Positions 56,254-64,000 of a DNA stretch of 64,000 bases are shown here, one piece after another. Source of the stretch: Hongsoonwoonella zoysiae (lineage in GTDB: Bacteria > Pseudomonadota > Alphaproteobacteria > Rhizobiales > Stappiaceae); contig NZ_JABRXF010000001.1 of the NCBI RefSeq assembly GCF_013266695.1, positions 2,175,736 to 2,239,735 of the forward strand. The letters are read 5' to 3'. The notes under the pieces were generated by a model. It was not told the origin of the DNA, searched no databases, and saw only the letters and a program-made list of their open reading frames with translations. The number at the start of each line of letters is the position of its first letter. Position 1 is the stretch's first letter. Position numbers and translations under genes: made by a program.

Positions 56254-56757
56254 TTACCTGGTGAGAAATTCACTTCGACGAACGACACGTTGCTGCGCTG
56301 TCGGCGTTCCAAGGCAGTATTTGGTTTTGCAATTGGTACATGTGTATTTTCGCTGTTTGCGATTTGTCATGAAGTCAAATCGCAGTGTAGATTTGATCCG
56401 CTTGTCGTAACATCCAGGGCAAAGAAAATGCTCTGGTGCCTCCTCGCGAAATTCGTCCTTGAGACGATATGCGAGCGTTCCATCGCCGAAGTTGTGCAGT
56501 TCGTAGCGGTCCAACTCTTCTTCTCGACTTTCGAGATTTGCAAGGAGTTTCTTTAGCTTTTCGTTCTCAGACTGCAATTGGAACATTGTGCTTTGGGCAT
56601 CTATAGCTTTGCTCTGAGCGTCCACAATTGCGCTTTGAAGTTCGCGAATGGCCTCCTTGATTTTTGCCTCATCCCGAGCGTCCGCAGCAAGTTTAGCGAG
56701 TTCCGCCACAGCTTTGATAGACGTAGCAAATCCGGCAATGGAGTCATAATCGAACAT
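56254..56757 (-). CDS. Coiled-coil protein with C-terminal zinc ribbon (accessory)
   Basis: The 167-aa product has a helical N-terminal half (IAGFATSIKAVAELAKLAAD, then a coiled coil rich in Gln/Ser/Glu up to about residue 85). It ends in a four-Cys zinc ribbon: CPGC at 113-116 and CTNC at 140-143. I recall similar proteins in prophage and island DNA, with no function. AAGGA precedes the ATG at 56757. Base composition is lower in GC than the neighbours. It is divergent from a HEPN-like gene, 184 bases away. Confidence 0.65.
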   Translation of the reverse strand: MFDYDSIAGFATSIKAVAELAKLAADARDEAKIKEAIRELQSAIVDAQSKAIDAQSTMFQLQSENEKLKKLLANLESREEELDRYELHNFGDGTLAYRLKDEFREEAPEHFLCPGCYDKRIKSTLRFDFMTNRKQRKYTCTNCKTKYCLGTPTAQQRVVRRSEFLTR

Positions 56758-56941
56758 GGGCAATCCTTCGAAATGTCGCCGGTCGACTTTAAGGATAACC
56801 GGCCGAATCATTCAAGAATAATAGCAATATGACTTAAGTGCCCTTAGCAGTCTCACGTCTGAGCAAAAGCCGTTTCACAGAGATCTTGGAGCGCTTGAGA
56901 CTTGGGTTTTGAACGGAGCAACTCAATCAGGGATGCATATA

Positions 56942-57538
56942 ATGCAGAATAAGCGCATGCGTGTGAAGCTGACGAGCTCGCGGGCCATCTATATTCACAA
57001 CGATCTTAAGAACACGGCATTTCATTTCAAGAAGCGTATCGTCGAGCGAATGGGCAACAACGACCGCGAAGGCATCTTTCTTGAGATGACTGCGGCGCTC
57101 ACGATGACTGCGTTCGCATTAGAGGCCTGCGTTAATTTCGTAGGCGATCGGGTGCTTGGTGATCGTTGGCGGGAGCGCGCTTCATATTGGCAGAAGGTGA
57201 AACTCGTCTTCGAGGAGCTCGGTATACAGGCAGACTATGAATGTCGGCCATTCTCGTCGATTGGAAAGCTGAAGAAACTCCGTGATACCCTTGCACACGG
57301 CAAACCAGAGCACATTGAGGAAGAAGAGATCGTCATTGGCACATACGACGAGCTTTGCGCTAGGCAACGCCTTGCTGGCGGTTGGGAGGAGATGGTCACT
57401 TTGGATAATGTTGTCGAGTGTTATGACGACATGAACGAGATCTGGCGGTTAATGCTTGAGGCCGCGAAGATCGAGGTGATCGATACGACGACCCAAGGTG
57501 GCCACGGCATGGAACTTATCGAATTCATTGATGATTGA
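56942..57538 (+). CDS. HEPN-like protein with R-x4-H motif (accessory)
   Basis: The 198-aa product (ATG at 56942, AGGGA upstream; earlier starts at 56909 and 56933 are possible) is mainly helical. It contains KKLRDTLAHGKPEHI, with Arg114-x4-His119, the pattern of the HEPN RNase fold found in toxins and defence proteins. The motif follows an ALEACVNFVGDRVL helix as in HEPN bundles. I see no antitoxin partner of a known kind; the divergent zinc-ribbon protein is the only neighbour. RNase activity is an inference from the motif. Confidence 0.55.
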   Translation: MQNKRMRVKLTSSRAIYIHNDLKNTAFHFKKRIVERMGNNDREGIFLEMTAALTMTAFALEACVNFVGDRVLGDRWRERASYWQKVKLVFEELGIQADYECRPFSSIGKLKKLRDTLAHGKPEHIEEEEIVIGTYDELCARQRLAGGWEEMVTLDNVVECYDDMNEIWRLMLEAAKIEVIDTTTQGGHGMELIEFIDD

Positions 57539-57868
57539 TACCTTCGCTCCACATCGCATTCGTTAGGTAAACACGGCAGCCAAAGGCCCCGGCGGGTGGA
57601 CGCTTCCGGCGCGCCTTACGCCGGTCGGTGGCGTCGTTTAGCGCGGACGCGCCAATCCTCGCTTCCACAGCAGCGGCCGGTGAGAGCACCATGAGTGAAG
57701 GACGGCCGTTCCGTGCTTTGCGTTTCGCCAACCAAAACTCTCCCGCGCAAAGACAAGGAAATGCCAAGAGTATCCGTAATTCGTAAAGTTGCCGGTGTGG
57801 CAAGGATGTGAATCAGTTACGCAAAACAGGGACAGTCTTTCGGGGGATTTGATTGAAGGGAGGCGGGG
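57539..57868. other. Gene-free stretch in the accessory islet
   Basis: About 330 bases with no recognisable gene. The only frame of note (minus strand, 57525-57803) starts with TTG without a ribosome site and looks non-coding. No repeat or RNA gene seen. Confidence 0.4.
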
Positions 57869-58153
57869 ATGTTCTTCACGATTTTATCGCGGATTATAGC
57901 CGTTTTGGCATTGGTATACGCCGCGCTCAATTTACTTCTGGGGTTTTATATCGGGTCGCAACCGCCTGAGTCCTGGGACGCGCTTTTGAGGCGCTATACA
58001 CCTGCGTCCACTCCAGGCGAACTAATAGACAAAGGACTCCTTGCGATCCTTTATGCGGCTGTGTTGGGGATGTTGGCCGAAATCAGCGCCTCGGTGCGGA
58101 GAAGCCTGAAGTTGCAGCAATCGCTAACACCTGACCAAAAATCCAAGGAATAG
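57869..58153 (+). CDS. Small two-helix membrane protein (accessory)
   Basis: The 94-aa product has two hydrophobic segments (ILSRIIAVLALVYAALNLLLGF and GLLAILYAAVLGMLAEISA) with a periplasmic loop between and a charged cytoplasmic tail. GGAGGCGGGG lies before the ATG. No family is recognised. Confidence 0.6.
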   Translation: MFFTILSRIIAVLALVYAALNLLLGFYIGSQPPESWDALLRRYTPASTPGELIDKGLLAILYAAVLGMLAEISASVRRSLKLQQSLTPDQKSKE

Positions 58154-58182
58154 TCCGTGTGATCCGCAAGCCCGACCGCCGC

Positions 58183-59160
58183 TCAACCCGCAGCGCTTGA
58201 TGTCACCTGCTGCAAGGGGCGGTGGGCGGAGCGGCGCATTTCGCCGGGTGTGACGTTGAACTGGCGCTTGAAGGCGCGGTTGAACGAAGCTTCGGAAGAG
58301 TAACCCACCTGCTCGGCGATCTCGATCAGCGGGTTTTGCGTGTCGACAATGTCGCGCCGCGCCAGGTGCATGCGCCAGTAGGTGACGTAGTTGAGGGGCG
58401 TCATGCCCATCAGCCCGGTAAAACGCTCGGCAAAGACGGTGCGCGACATGCCGGCCTCCTGGGCCATCGTCTCCACCGTCCAGTGGTGCGAGGGATCGCG
58501 GTGGATCCGCGACAGGCAGCGGCCGAGCTTGGGATCCAGAATGCCGGCGAGGCAGCCGGCGGAATCGCCCGCGTTGTCGACATACGAGCGCAGCACCTGG
58601 ATGAAGACGATCTCCGTCAGCCGGTCGACGATCGCGTCCGCCCCCGGCTTTTCCTCCACGATTTCGGAAGAGACGAAGCGCATGACCGCTTCCAGCCAGT
58701 AACCATTGATGGTGCGCGTGTCGGCAAGATGCATGTAGCTCGGCAGCGAACCGAGCAGGGGATGGCGCACGCTGTCGTCGAATTCGAAATGGCCGCAAAG
58801 AAGCTTGCAGGCTTCCTCGTCCCCGTCCGCATCCCCGCCGAAGGCAAGCTCGCCCGATCCGGTGTAGCCCGTCTGGTAAAGAACCTCGTCAAGCGCGGTC
58901 GCCTCGCCATCACGACGGTCGCTCAGGATGTGCGCCGCGCCGTGGGGAATGACGGTGATATCGCCCGGAGACAGGCGGATGGGATTTTCCACACCGTCGA
59001 CGCGCAGCCAGCAGCTGCCGCGAATAGCCATGTGAAAGCGCGCGACATTGCCATGCGAAGGCACCTTGATGCCCCAGGGCGCGCTCAAGTTCGTGTGGAA
59101 ATAGACCGAGCCACGCAGGCGGAGCGCCTTCAGGATCTGGCTCAGCGCATCATCGGCCAT
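58183..59160 (-). CDS. AraC family transcriptional regulator (cupin_6 type)
   Basis: The 325-aa product has an N-terminal cupin-like domain (GSVYFHTNLSAPWGIKVPSHGN and LSPGDITVIPHGAAHIL). A C-terminal AraC domain follows (WTVETMAQEAGMSRTVFAERF and LIEIAEQVGYSSEASFNRAFKR). A small membrane protein gene starts about 280 bases away on the other strand and may be a target. Confidence 0.9.
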   Translation of the reverse strand: MADDALSQILKALRLRGSVYFHTNLSAPWGIKVPSHGNVARFHMAIRGSCWLRVDGVENPIRLSPGDITVIPHGAAHILSDRRDGEATALDEVLYQTGYTGSGELAFGGDADGDEEACKLLCGHFEFDDSVRHPLLGSLPSYMHLADTRTINGYWLEAVMRFVSSEIVEEKPGADAIVDRLTEIVFIQVLRSYVDNAGDSAGCLAGILDPKLGRCLSRIHRDPSHHWTVETMAQEAGMSRTVFAERFTGLMGMTPLNYVTYWRMHLARRDIVDTQNPLIEIAEQVGYSSEASFNRAFKRQFNVTPGEMRRSAHRPLQQVTSSAAG

Positions 59161-59440
59161 CGCGACCTCCTTCGGATACCGGAACGGCGGATACCGGAAC
59201 GGCTTCAGCCTGCAGTTTGAGGCATCGCGCGGCGTGACACTATACGCCCGGCAGTAACGCCCTGTTCACAAAACAGAGAACAGGCCCGGACGATCGATCA
59301 AGAAAGCCGGTTTTTCGCGCATGGACCAAACGAACGCGCGAACGCAAAGATGCGCCCATTCGGCCAGCCCCTCCCGATCCCGGTATGCCGAAAAAAGCTT
59401 GCGCTGCACAACCCGCGCTCCACAAGAAGGAAACCGTTCA

Positions 59441-59815
59441 ATGGCTCTTCGTTTCGTTACCCAGAAGATTCACTCCTGGCTCGACTACCCGGTCGCCGTC
59501 AGCCTGGTCGCCATGCCGTTCATCCTCGGCCTTGGCACTTCCAACCCGCTCGCCATGTGGCTTGCCGTGATCACCGGCGTCGCGGCCTTCATTCTCACCG
59601 TGCTGACGGACCATGAAACTGGCCTGATCCGGGTTCTGCCCTATTCGTTCCATCTGTTGGTCGACGGCCTGGTCGGCGTGACCTTCCTCGCCGCGCCCTT
59701 CGTGCTCGGCTTCACCGGCCTCGACGCCTGGTACTACTGGGCGAACGGCATCGCGGTGTGCATCGTCGTCGGCCTGCACAAGCCGGCCGAGGACGCCATG
59801 GCGATGGCCCGCTAA
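59441..59815 (+). CDS. SPW-repeat-like membrane protein
   Basis: The 124-aa product has four hydrophobic segments arranged as two similar halves (DYPVAVSLVAMPFILGLG and VDGLVGVTFLAAPFVLGF, each followed by W and a second helix). This is the pattern of SPW-repeat membrane proteins. The ATG at 59441 has AGAAGGA upstream; the longer frame upstream has no membrane segment. Two hairpins follow the stop. Function unknown. Confidence 0.7.
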   Translation: MALRFVTQKIHSWLDYPVAVSLVAMPFILGLGTSNPLAMWLAVITGVAAFILTVLTDHETGLIRVLPYSFHLLVDGLVGVTFLAAPFVLGFTGLDAWYYWANGIAVCIVVGLHKPAEDAMAMAR

Positions 59816-59833
59816 GAGGCAGACGCCAACAGG

Positions 59834-59858
59834 CGCGATGACACCGCCTGTCATCGCG
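59834..59858. repeat. Short perfect hairpin in the 3' end of the SPW-like gene
   Basis: CGCGATGACA and TGTCATCGCG form a perfect 10-bp stem with a 5-base loop. No T run follows; a true terminator comes 23 bases later, so this may protect the mRNA end. Confidence 0.5.
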
Positions 59859-59880
59859 TGAACGAGAAGCCATTTTGGCA

Positions 59881-59917
59881 AGCCGGTTCCGGAAAGACCT
59901 CCGGGGCCGGCTTTTTT
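59881..59917 (+). terminator. Intrinsic terminator after the SPW-like gene
   Basis: AGCCGGTTCCGG pairs with CCGGGGCCGGCT (12 bp, two G-U), 8-base loop, then six T residues. Confidence 0.85.
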
Positions 59918-60024
59918 GTGCCGCCTAATCCCGATTGACCGGTCGACGGGCGCGCGCGGATGGTCTAACAGGCCAAATGCGCGGATAATGCCTGTAAGTC
60001 ACAAGCCGACCGGAGACCTTGATC

Positions 60025-61128
60025 ATGAGTGTGCGTAGCCTGGCGCGATTGGCGGGATTGCTTGTGCTGATCCTTGCAGGGCCTGCCCGGGCGGAAATCA
60101 TCATCGGCGTCGCAGGGCCGATGAGCGGACAATTCGCGGCCTTCGGCGAGCAGATGCGCATTGGCGCAGAAGAGGCAGCCGCCGATATCAACGCATCCGG
60201 CGGCATCAACGGCGAAACAATCGTCCTGCGCATCGAGGACGACAAATGCACGGATGAGCAAGCGCTCGCGGTTGCCAACCAGTTCGTCGGCATGGGGGCG
60301 GGCTTCGTCGTTGGGCATGTCTGCTTCAATGCCTCGATCGCCGGCTCGAAGGTCTATGCGGACCGGCAGATCATCCAGATCTCGCCGGCGACCACCAATA
60401 ACGCCTACACCGACGAACGGCCCGGACCCGGCATCTTCCGCATCGCCCGGCGCGACGACGGGCAGGGCAAAGCCGCCGGCGATTTCCTGGCGCGCGAATT
60501 CGCCGACAAGCGCATCGCCATCATCCACGACGGCTCGGTCTATGGCAGGGGGCTGGCGGACGCCACGCGCGCGGCGATGAAGGCCGCCGGCAAGACGGAA
60601 GAGCTTTACGAAAGCTACGAGCCGGGCCGCAACGACTACAGCGTTCTCGTCTCTCGGCTGAACCAGGAGGGGGTCGAGGTCGTCTTCATCGGCGGATACC
60701 ACGCCGAGGCCGCCGTTATCCGCCGCCAGATGAGCGAGCGCGGGCTGGAGGACGCCGTGGTCATGGGGGGCGATGCGCTGATGGCGGCGGAATTCGGCCT
60801 GATCGCGGGCGATGCGGCGGAAGGCACGCTGATCGTGCTGCCCGCCGACCCGATCCGCAATGCGGCCGCCGTTCCCGTCGTCGCGCAACTGCAACAGGCG
60901 GGCAAATCGGCGGAAGGCTATACGCTTCACACCTACGCCGCGCTGGAGACGATCGCCCAGGCGGCGAAAAAAGCCGGTTCGACGGAGTTTGAGGCCATCG
61001 TCGAGGCGATGAACGAGATGGAATTCGATACCGTCGTCGGTCCGTTCACCTTCGACGGCAAGGGCGATGCCACCCGCGACGGTTACGCCGTCTACCGCTG
61101 GACGGACGGGCGGGCCGTGCCGGAATAG
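60025..61128 (+). CDS. LivK-type branched-chain amino acid ABC transporter substrate-binding protein
   Basis: The 367-aa product has a signal peptide (VRSLARLAGLLVLILAGPARA) and the periplasmic binding fold of type I (IIIGVAGPMSGQFAAFGEQM, GVVGHVCF-like VVGHVCFNASIA, ISPATTNNAYTDERP and IHDGSVYGRGLADA). The start at 60025 fits, with CGGAG upstream. No LivH/M/G/F permease genes are adjacent, so it is an orphan binding protein. A weak hairpin (TCCGCAT/ATGCGGA) followed by eight T residues lies near 61170-61214. Confidence 0.9.
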   Translation: MSVRSLARLAGLLVLILAGPARAEIIIGVAGPMSGQFAAFGEQMRIGAEEAAADINASGGINGETIVLRIEDDKCTDEQALAVANQFVGMGAGFVVGHVCFNASIAGSKVYADRQIIQISPATTNNAYTDERPGPGIFRIARRDDGQGKAAGDFLAREFADKRIAIIHDGSVYGRGLADATRAAMKAAGKTEELYESYEPGRNDYSVLVSRLNQEGVEVVFIGGYHAEAAVIRRQMSERGLEDAVVMGGDALMAAEFGLIAGDAAEGTLIVLPADPIRNAAAVPVVAQLQQAGKSAEGYTLHTYAALETIAQAAKKAGSTEFEAIVEAMNEMEFDTVVGPFTFDGKGDATRDGYAVYRWTDGRAVPE

Positions 61129-61337
61129 CGCGTGATTTCAGAGTATTGGCAGATTTTACGATTGTATTTTCCGCATGATTCATTGTGCGAAATGCGGATT
61201 GATTCGTTTTTTTTCGATTTTCTTTCAAATCCCGCACGATAACCCTAATGAAAGATCGCCGCAGGCCTTTGATTTTCAAAGGTTCTTCGATTGCGTAAAC
61301 TCCCTGTTAATCAAGGTCCGGTGGCAGGGGCATGTTC

Positions 61338-62127
61338 GTGAGTATTCAAAAGCTGATCTGGGTCATGGTGGCGGTCTATGCCGCTATCTTTATCACCCTT
61401 TGGGGCGGCAAGGCGCTGGCTGCGCCCGTGGAGGTGCCGTTTCACGCGGGCAACGTGAAGCCAGGCACGATCCTCGTGAAGAATTCCGAACGCAGGCTCT
61501 ATCTCGTGCAAAGGGGCGGAAAGGCGCTTGCCTATCGCGTCGCCGTGGGCAAGCGCGGCAAGGTGTGGACGGGCAGGACCTATATCACCGCCAAATACGT
61601 GAAGCCGGCCTGGACACCGCCTGCCGAGGTGAAGCGTGACCCACCGCATCTGCCGGACGTGATCGGAGGAGGGGCGCCGAACAACCCGATGGGGTGGCGG
61701 CGATGACGCTGGGTGATGGGCCCATAAATAAGGCTGGAATGGCGCTTAAAACGGCAACGAAATGCAAGGAGAAGCGCGCCGGGCGGGTCTGCCACCCGGC
61801 CAAGCGATTCGACGTGGCAGGTCGAAGCCGTTTACGCGGCCTTTTAGGATATGGCGGATTTGCTCGGCAACGTCGTTGCAACCCTTTGAAAACCGGACGG
61901 TTTCCTGCAGGCTTGCGCCTCGTATCCGAACAAATCCGCGCATACCATTTCAACCTTATTTATGGGTCCATCACCTAGCCGGCGGGCAGTACGCCATCCA
62001 CGGCACCAACCGCCCGCGATCCATCAGCCGGGCGGTGTCCTACGGCTGCATCAGGATGCCCAATGAGGATATCTCCGATCTTTTCGGGAGAGTGAAGGTG
62101 CGCACGCCGGTGATCGCCGTCAATTGA
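61338..62127 (+). pseudogene. L,D-transpeptidase (YkuD) gene broken by a frameshift and a MITE insertion
   Basis: The 5' part encodes a signal/anchor and the first half of a YkuD domain (GTILVKNSERRLYLVQ, VGKRGKVWTGRTYIT and NPMG). One G is missing after NPMG (near 61694), which brings an in-frame TGA at 61704. After the 262-bp insert (61713-61974) the frame resumes with GGQYAIHGTNRPRSIS and the catalytic motif SYGCIRM, ending at 62127. Removing the insert and one copy of the 4-base target, and restoring the G, gives a continuous family-typical sequence MGVAAMTLAGGQYAIHGTN. So the gene has two lesions. Confidence 0.85.
61713..61974. mobile_element. 262-bp MITE-like element inside the YkuD gene
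   Basis: Terminal inverted repeats of 30 bp (61713-61742 and 61945-61974) match at 27 of 30 positions, beginning GTGATGG. Flanks are CTGG (61709-61712) and CTAG (61975-61978), a probable 4-base target duplication with one later change. It encodes nothing, but has an inner hairpin (TATGGCGGATTTGCTCGG near 61850 against 61925-61944). It must be moved by a transposase encoded elsewhere; the 4-base YTAR-like target suggests the IS5 group. Confidence 0.85.
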
Positions 62128-62176
62128 CCGGAGGCAAAAGCAAGAACAGTATATGCTCCACGTGTATTCGACTTTG

Positions 62177-62204
62177 ACGGCCGCTCTCATGGGCGGCCGT
62201 TTTT
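62177..62204 (+). terminator. Terminator after the YkuD pseudogene
   Basis: ACGGCCGC and GCGGCCGT form an 8-bp stem around an 8-base loop, leading into five T residues. Confidence 0.85.
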
Positions 62205-62289
62205 CTTTGCGTTGGAGTCACTTGCTCAGGCATCTTTACGTTAAGGAAAAGATTCAGGTTTCCGAGAGGCGGACTAAAGGAGGAGGCGC

Positions 62290-62664
62290 ATGCTGGGTGC
62301 GCTGACGCTTATCTTCTCCTGCCAGCTTGCAGGCGAACTTCTGGTCGCGGTGAGCGGGCTGCCGGTGCCGGGCCCCGTTGTCGGAATGGTGCTGCTGCTT
62401 GGCGGGCTGATCGTGCGCGGCGACATTCCGGAGCCGCTGGCGGACGTCGGCGGTGCGCTGCTTTCCAATCTCGCGCTTCTTTTCGTTCCCGCCGGCGTCG
62501 GCGTGATGCTGCATGTCGCCCTGATCGGCCGCGAAGCCCTGCCGATCACGGTGGCGCTTGTCGTCAGCACCGCGGCGACCGTTGCCGTGACCGCGCTTGT
62601 CATGAACGCGCTGCAGCGCAGTGAGCCCGGCGGAGAAGAGAGCGATGGGGGCGAAGCGCGATGA
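62290..62664 (+). CDS. CidA/LrgA family protein
   Basis: The 124-aa membrane protein has four helices and the family stretch GLPVPGPVVGMVLLLGGL. CidA/LrgA proteins are holin-like and work with CidB/LrgB; plant and bacterial pairs also move glycolate or pyruvate. AAGGAGGAGG lies before the ATG. It overlaps the next gene by four bases. Confidence 0.9.
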   Translation: MLGALTLIFSCQLAGELLVAVSGLPVPGPVVGMVLLLGGLIVRGDIPEPLADVGGALLSNLALLFVPAGVGVMLHVALIGREALPITVALVVSTAATVAVTALVMNALQRSEPGGEESDGGEAR

Positions 62665-63380
62665 CGGAACAGCTTGCCGACATCTGGGTCTACCTCGCCG
62701 CGCGCCCGCTTCTGTCTCTCACGCTGACGCTGATCGCCTATCAGGCGGGGCTCTGGGCGTCCCGCAAGGCGGGCATGCACCCGCTGGCGAACCCGGTGCT
62801 GATCGCCGTGATCCTGCTTGTCGCCATGCTGGCGGGCACGGGCACGCCCTACCAGACCTATTTCGAAGGCGCGCAGTTCGTGCATTTCCTGCTGGGACCG
62901 GCGACAGTGGCGCTGGCTCTGCCGCTCTACCGCCAGATCGAACGCGTGAAGACTTCCGCGCTTGCCATCGCCGCCAGCCTGATTGCCGGAACGCTGACCG
63001 CAATCCTCACCGCCGTCGGCACGGCATGGCTTCTGGGTGCATCCGAAGCGACGCTGGTCTCCATCGCGCCTAAATCCGTGACCGCGCCGGTTGCCATGGG
63101 CATATCGGAACAGCTTGGCGGATTGCCCTCGCTGACGGCGGTGCTGGTGATCCTGACCGGCATATTGGGGGCAGCGGTCGGCCCGCTGGTGCTGAACCTG
63201 GTCCGCGTGAAGGACTGGGCGGCAAGGGGATTCGCGCTCGGCACCGCCTCGCACGGGATCGGCACCGCACGCGCGCTGCAGGTCAACGAACTGGCCGGCG
63301 CATTCGCAGGCCTGGCCATGGGCCTCAACGCGCTGGCGACGTCGCTCCTGCTGCCGCTCCTGTGGCGGCTATTGTTCTAA
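62661..63380 (+). CDS. LrgB/CidB family membrane protein
   Basis: The 239-aa product has about seven helices with the family stretches NPVLIAVILLVAMLAGTGTPYQTYF, GPATVALALPLYRQ and KSVTAPVAMGISEQLGG. It is coupled to the CidA/LrgA gene by ATGA overlap. Together they form the two-part LrgAB-type system in the inner membrane. Confidence 0.92.
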   Translation: MTEQLADIWVYLAARPLLSLTLTLIAYQAGLWASRKAGMHPLANPVLIAVILLVAMLAGTGTPYQTYFEGAQFVHFLLGPATVALALPLYRQIERVKTSALAIAASLIAGTLTAILTAVGTAWLLGASEATLVSIAPKSVTAPVAMGISEQLGGLPSLTAVLVILTGILGAAVGPLVLNLVRVKDWAARGFALGTASHGIGTARALQVNELAGAFAGLAMGLNALATSLLLPLLWRLLF

Positions 63381-63396
63381 GGCGTGGGCGCTTGCC

Positions 63397-63705
63397 TCAG
63401 TCGTCCCAGGTGTAGCGGCGGATATAGCGGTGCCGATGGTCGTGATAATTGTAGGAACTGCGGTTTTCGTTCACCGTCGTCTGCTTGAGCTCAAGCGCAA
63501 GCGGCGTCTGCCCGCCCGGGTTCACGACCACCCGCTCCACCGGCGGCATGCCGCGAAACACCCTGACGCCGGCCTCTATAGTGACCACGGCGCCACGATG
63601 CGGTTCCGTCTCGATGCGGAAGGTGGAGCTGTCGGCAATGGCCGGGGAAACGGCGAACGCGGCCACCGCGAAGGCGGGGGCAAGCATTAGAATTGGTTTA
63701 TTCAT
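63397..63705 (-). CDS. Small secreted protein with basic, His-rich tail
   Basis: The 102-aa product (ATG at 63705, AGGGA upstream) has a signal peptide (NKPILMLAPAFAVAAFAVSPA, cut near AIADS). The short mature domain contains VRVFRGMPPVERVVVNPGG and ends in a Tyr/His/Arg-rich tail (YNYHDHRHRYIRRYTWDD) that could bind metal or polyanions. No family is recognised. It is convergent with the LrgB gene. Confidence 0.65.
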   Translation of the reverse strand: MNKPILMLAPAFAVAAFAVSPAIADSSTFRIETEPHRGAVVTIEAGVRVFRGMPPVERVVVNPGGQTPLALELKQTTVNENRSSYNYHDHRHRYIRRYTWDD

Positions 63706-63955
63706 CGTCTGCACTCCCTGTACGCAGAACTATTACCTTCATGGGCCTGCGGACGAATTCGGCCGAAGGCATTTTTACTTTACATTAACTATTAACGCAG
63801 AGATTCGGTCGTTTGGCAATTACAGGATGCAGGCCAAGGTATTGCAGCCGCTACGTCACGGCTTCGTAAATTCCACAGCTATTCGGTTAGAATCGCCCGC
63901 AATCGGCAATTGGAGCGGGTAACTGATCGAATTGGGGCTGTTCCCGGAGCCGGAC

Positions 63956-64000
63956 ATGGTTCTGCGGAGCCAGAATTTTTCGTTTTCCGATTTCCCAGTG
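63956..64000 (+). CDS. Possible start of a gene running off the window
   Basis: An ATG at 63956 with CCGGAG just upstream opens a frame (MVLRSQNFSFSDF...) still open at the last base. Only 15 codons are visible, so this is a weak call. The 250 bases before it are AT-rich and gene-free. Confidence 0.25.
   Translation, partial: MVLRSQNFSFSDFPV

Noticed and set aside
57525-57803. 92-codon minus-strand frame in the accessory gap
   Set aside because: TTG start without ribosome site and Arg-rich random-looking sequence.
1-64000. CRISPR arrays, rRNA, tRNA and complete IS elements
   Set aside because: No evenly spaced direct repeats, no recognisable RNA gene and no transposase frame seen in either strand.

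Overview
This 64 kb window is a chromosomal segment of an alphaproteobacterium of the order Hyphomicrobiales (Rhizobiales). The evidence is high-GC coding bias, a CckA hybrid kinase, a DUF1476 ATPase-inhibitor (zeta) gene, an alphaproteobacterial-type LexA box (GAAC-N7-GAAC) in front of recA, and a core order recA-alaS-icd-trmJ-murI-rpsD followed by the pur genes. I cannot fix the genus from sequence alone.

Layout. 1-3.7 kb: the 3' end of flhB (flagellar export) and the complete cckA. 3.7-9 kb: a lipoprotein, a divergent doxX/marR pair with two palindromic operators, and a three-gene coiled-coil/membrane operon of unknown function. 9-19.3 kb: psuK-psuG (pseudouridine catabolism), recA with an SOS box, alaS, a 42-aa membrane protein, a cyclic-nucleotide-gated-type potassium channel, icd and an HdeD-like protein. 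19.3-21.8 kb: a gene-poor accessory stretch and an internally duplicated protein of unknown function. 21.8-27.7 kb: trmJ-murI, rpsD, ttcA, a YegD-like Hsp70, a small secreted protein and grxD. 27.8-37.9 kb: purine and Fe-S genes (bolA, purL, purQ, purS, purC) interrupted by a cluster of accessory metabolism and regulation genes (MocR regulator, DUF1127, enolase-superfamily enzyme, peroxiredoxin-like protein, AraC regulator). Between purQ and purS lie an unannotated 35-aa membrane protein and a two-hairpin palindromic repeat. 38-48 kb: an HpaI-type aldolase, a SCO protein with two Cys-rich exported proteins, a peptidoglycan-binding-like protein, a hydrolase, a phosphoesterase, purB, rpe, a BASS-type transporter and a DadA-like oxidase. 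48-55.8 kb: an Lrp regulator divergent from a fused indolepyruvate ferredoxin oxidoreductase, a P1 peptidase, a flavin reductase, and a GlxA-type regulator divergent from osmC. 55.9-58.2 kb: an accessory islet starting at a decayed copy of the GlxA regulator 3' end, holding a zinc-ribbon coiled-coil protein, a HEPN-like protein and a small membrane protein. 58.2-64 kb: an AraC regulator, a small membrane protein, an orphan LivK-type binding protein, an L,D-transpeptidase gene broken by a 262-bp MITE-like element, an lrgAB-type pair and a small secreted protein.

How it fits together. Most of the window is housekeeping: purine synthesis (purL, purQ, purS, purC, purB), Fe-S/redox care (grxD, bolA), tRNA modification (trmJ, ttcA), DNA repair (recA) and cell-wall precursors (murI). 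The new-looking material is small: two short membrane proteins missed by usual length cut-offs, the paired-hairpin repeat in the purine locus, a MITE that killed a YkuD gene, a periplasmic SCO plus two Cys-rich exported proteins, and two accessory islets (19.3-21.8 kb and 55.9-58.2 kb). No rRNA, tRNA, CRISPR array or complete IS element was recognised. I saw no convincing large undescribed system; the best candidates are in the findings.
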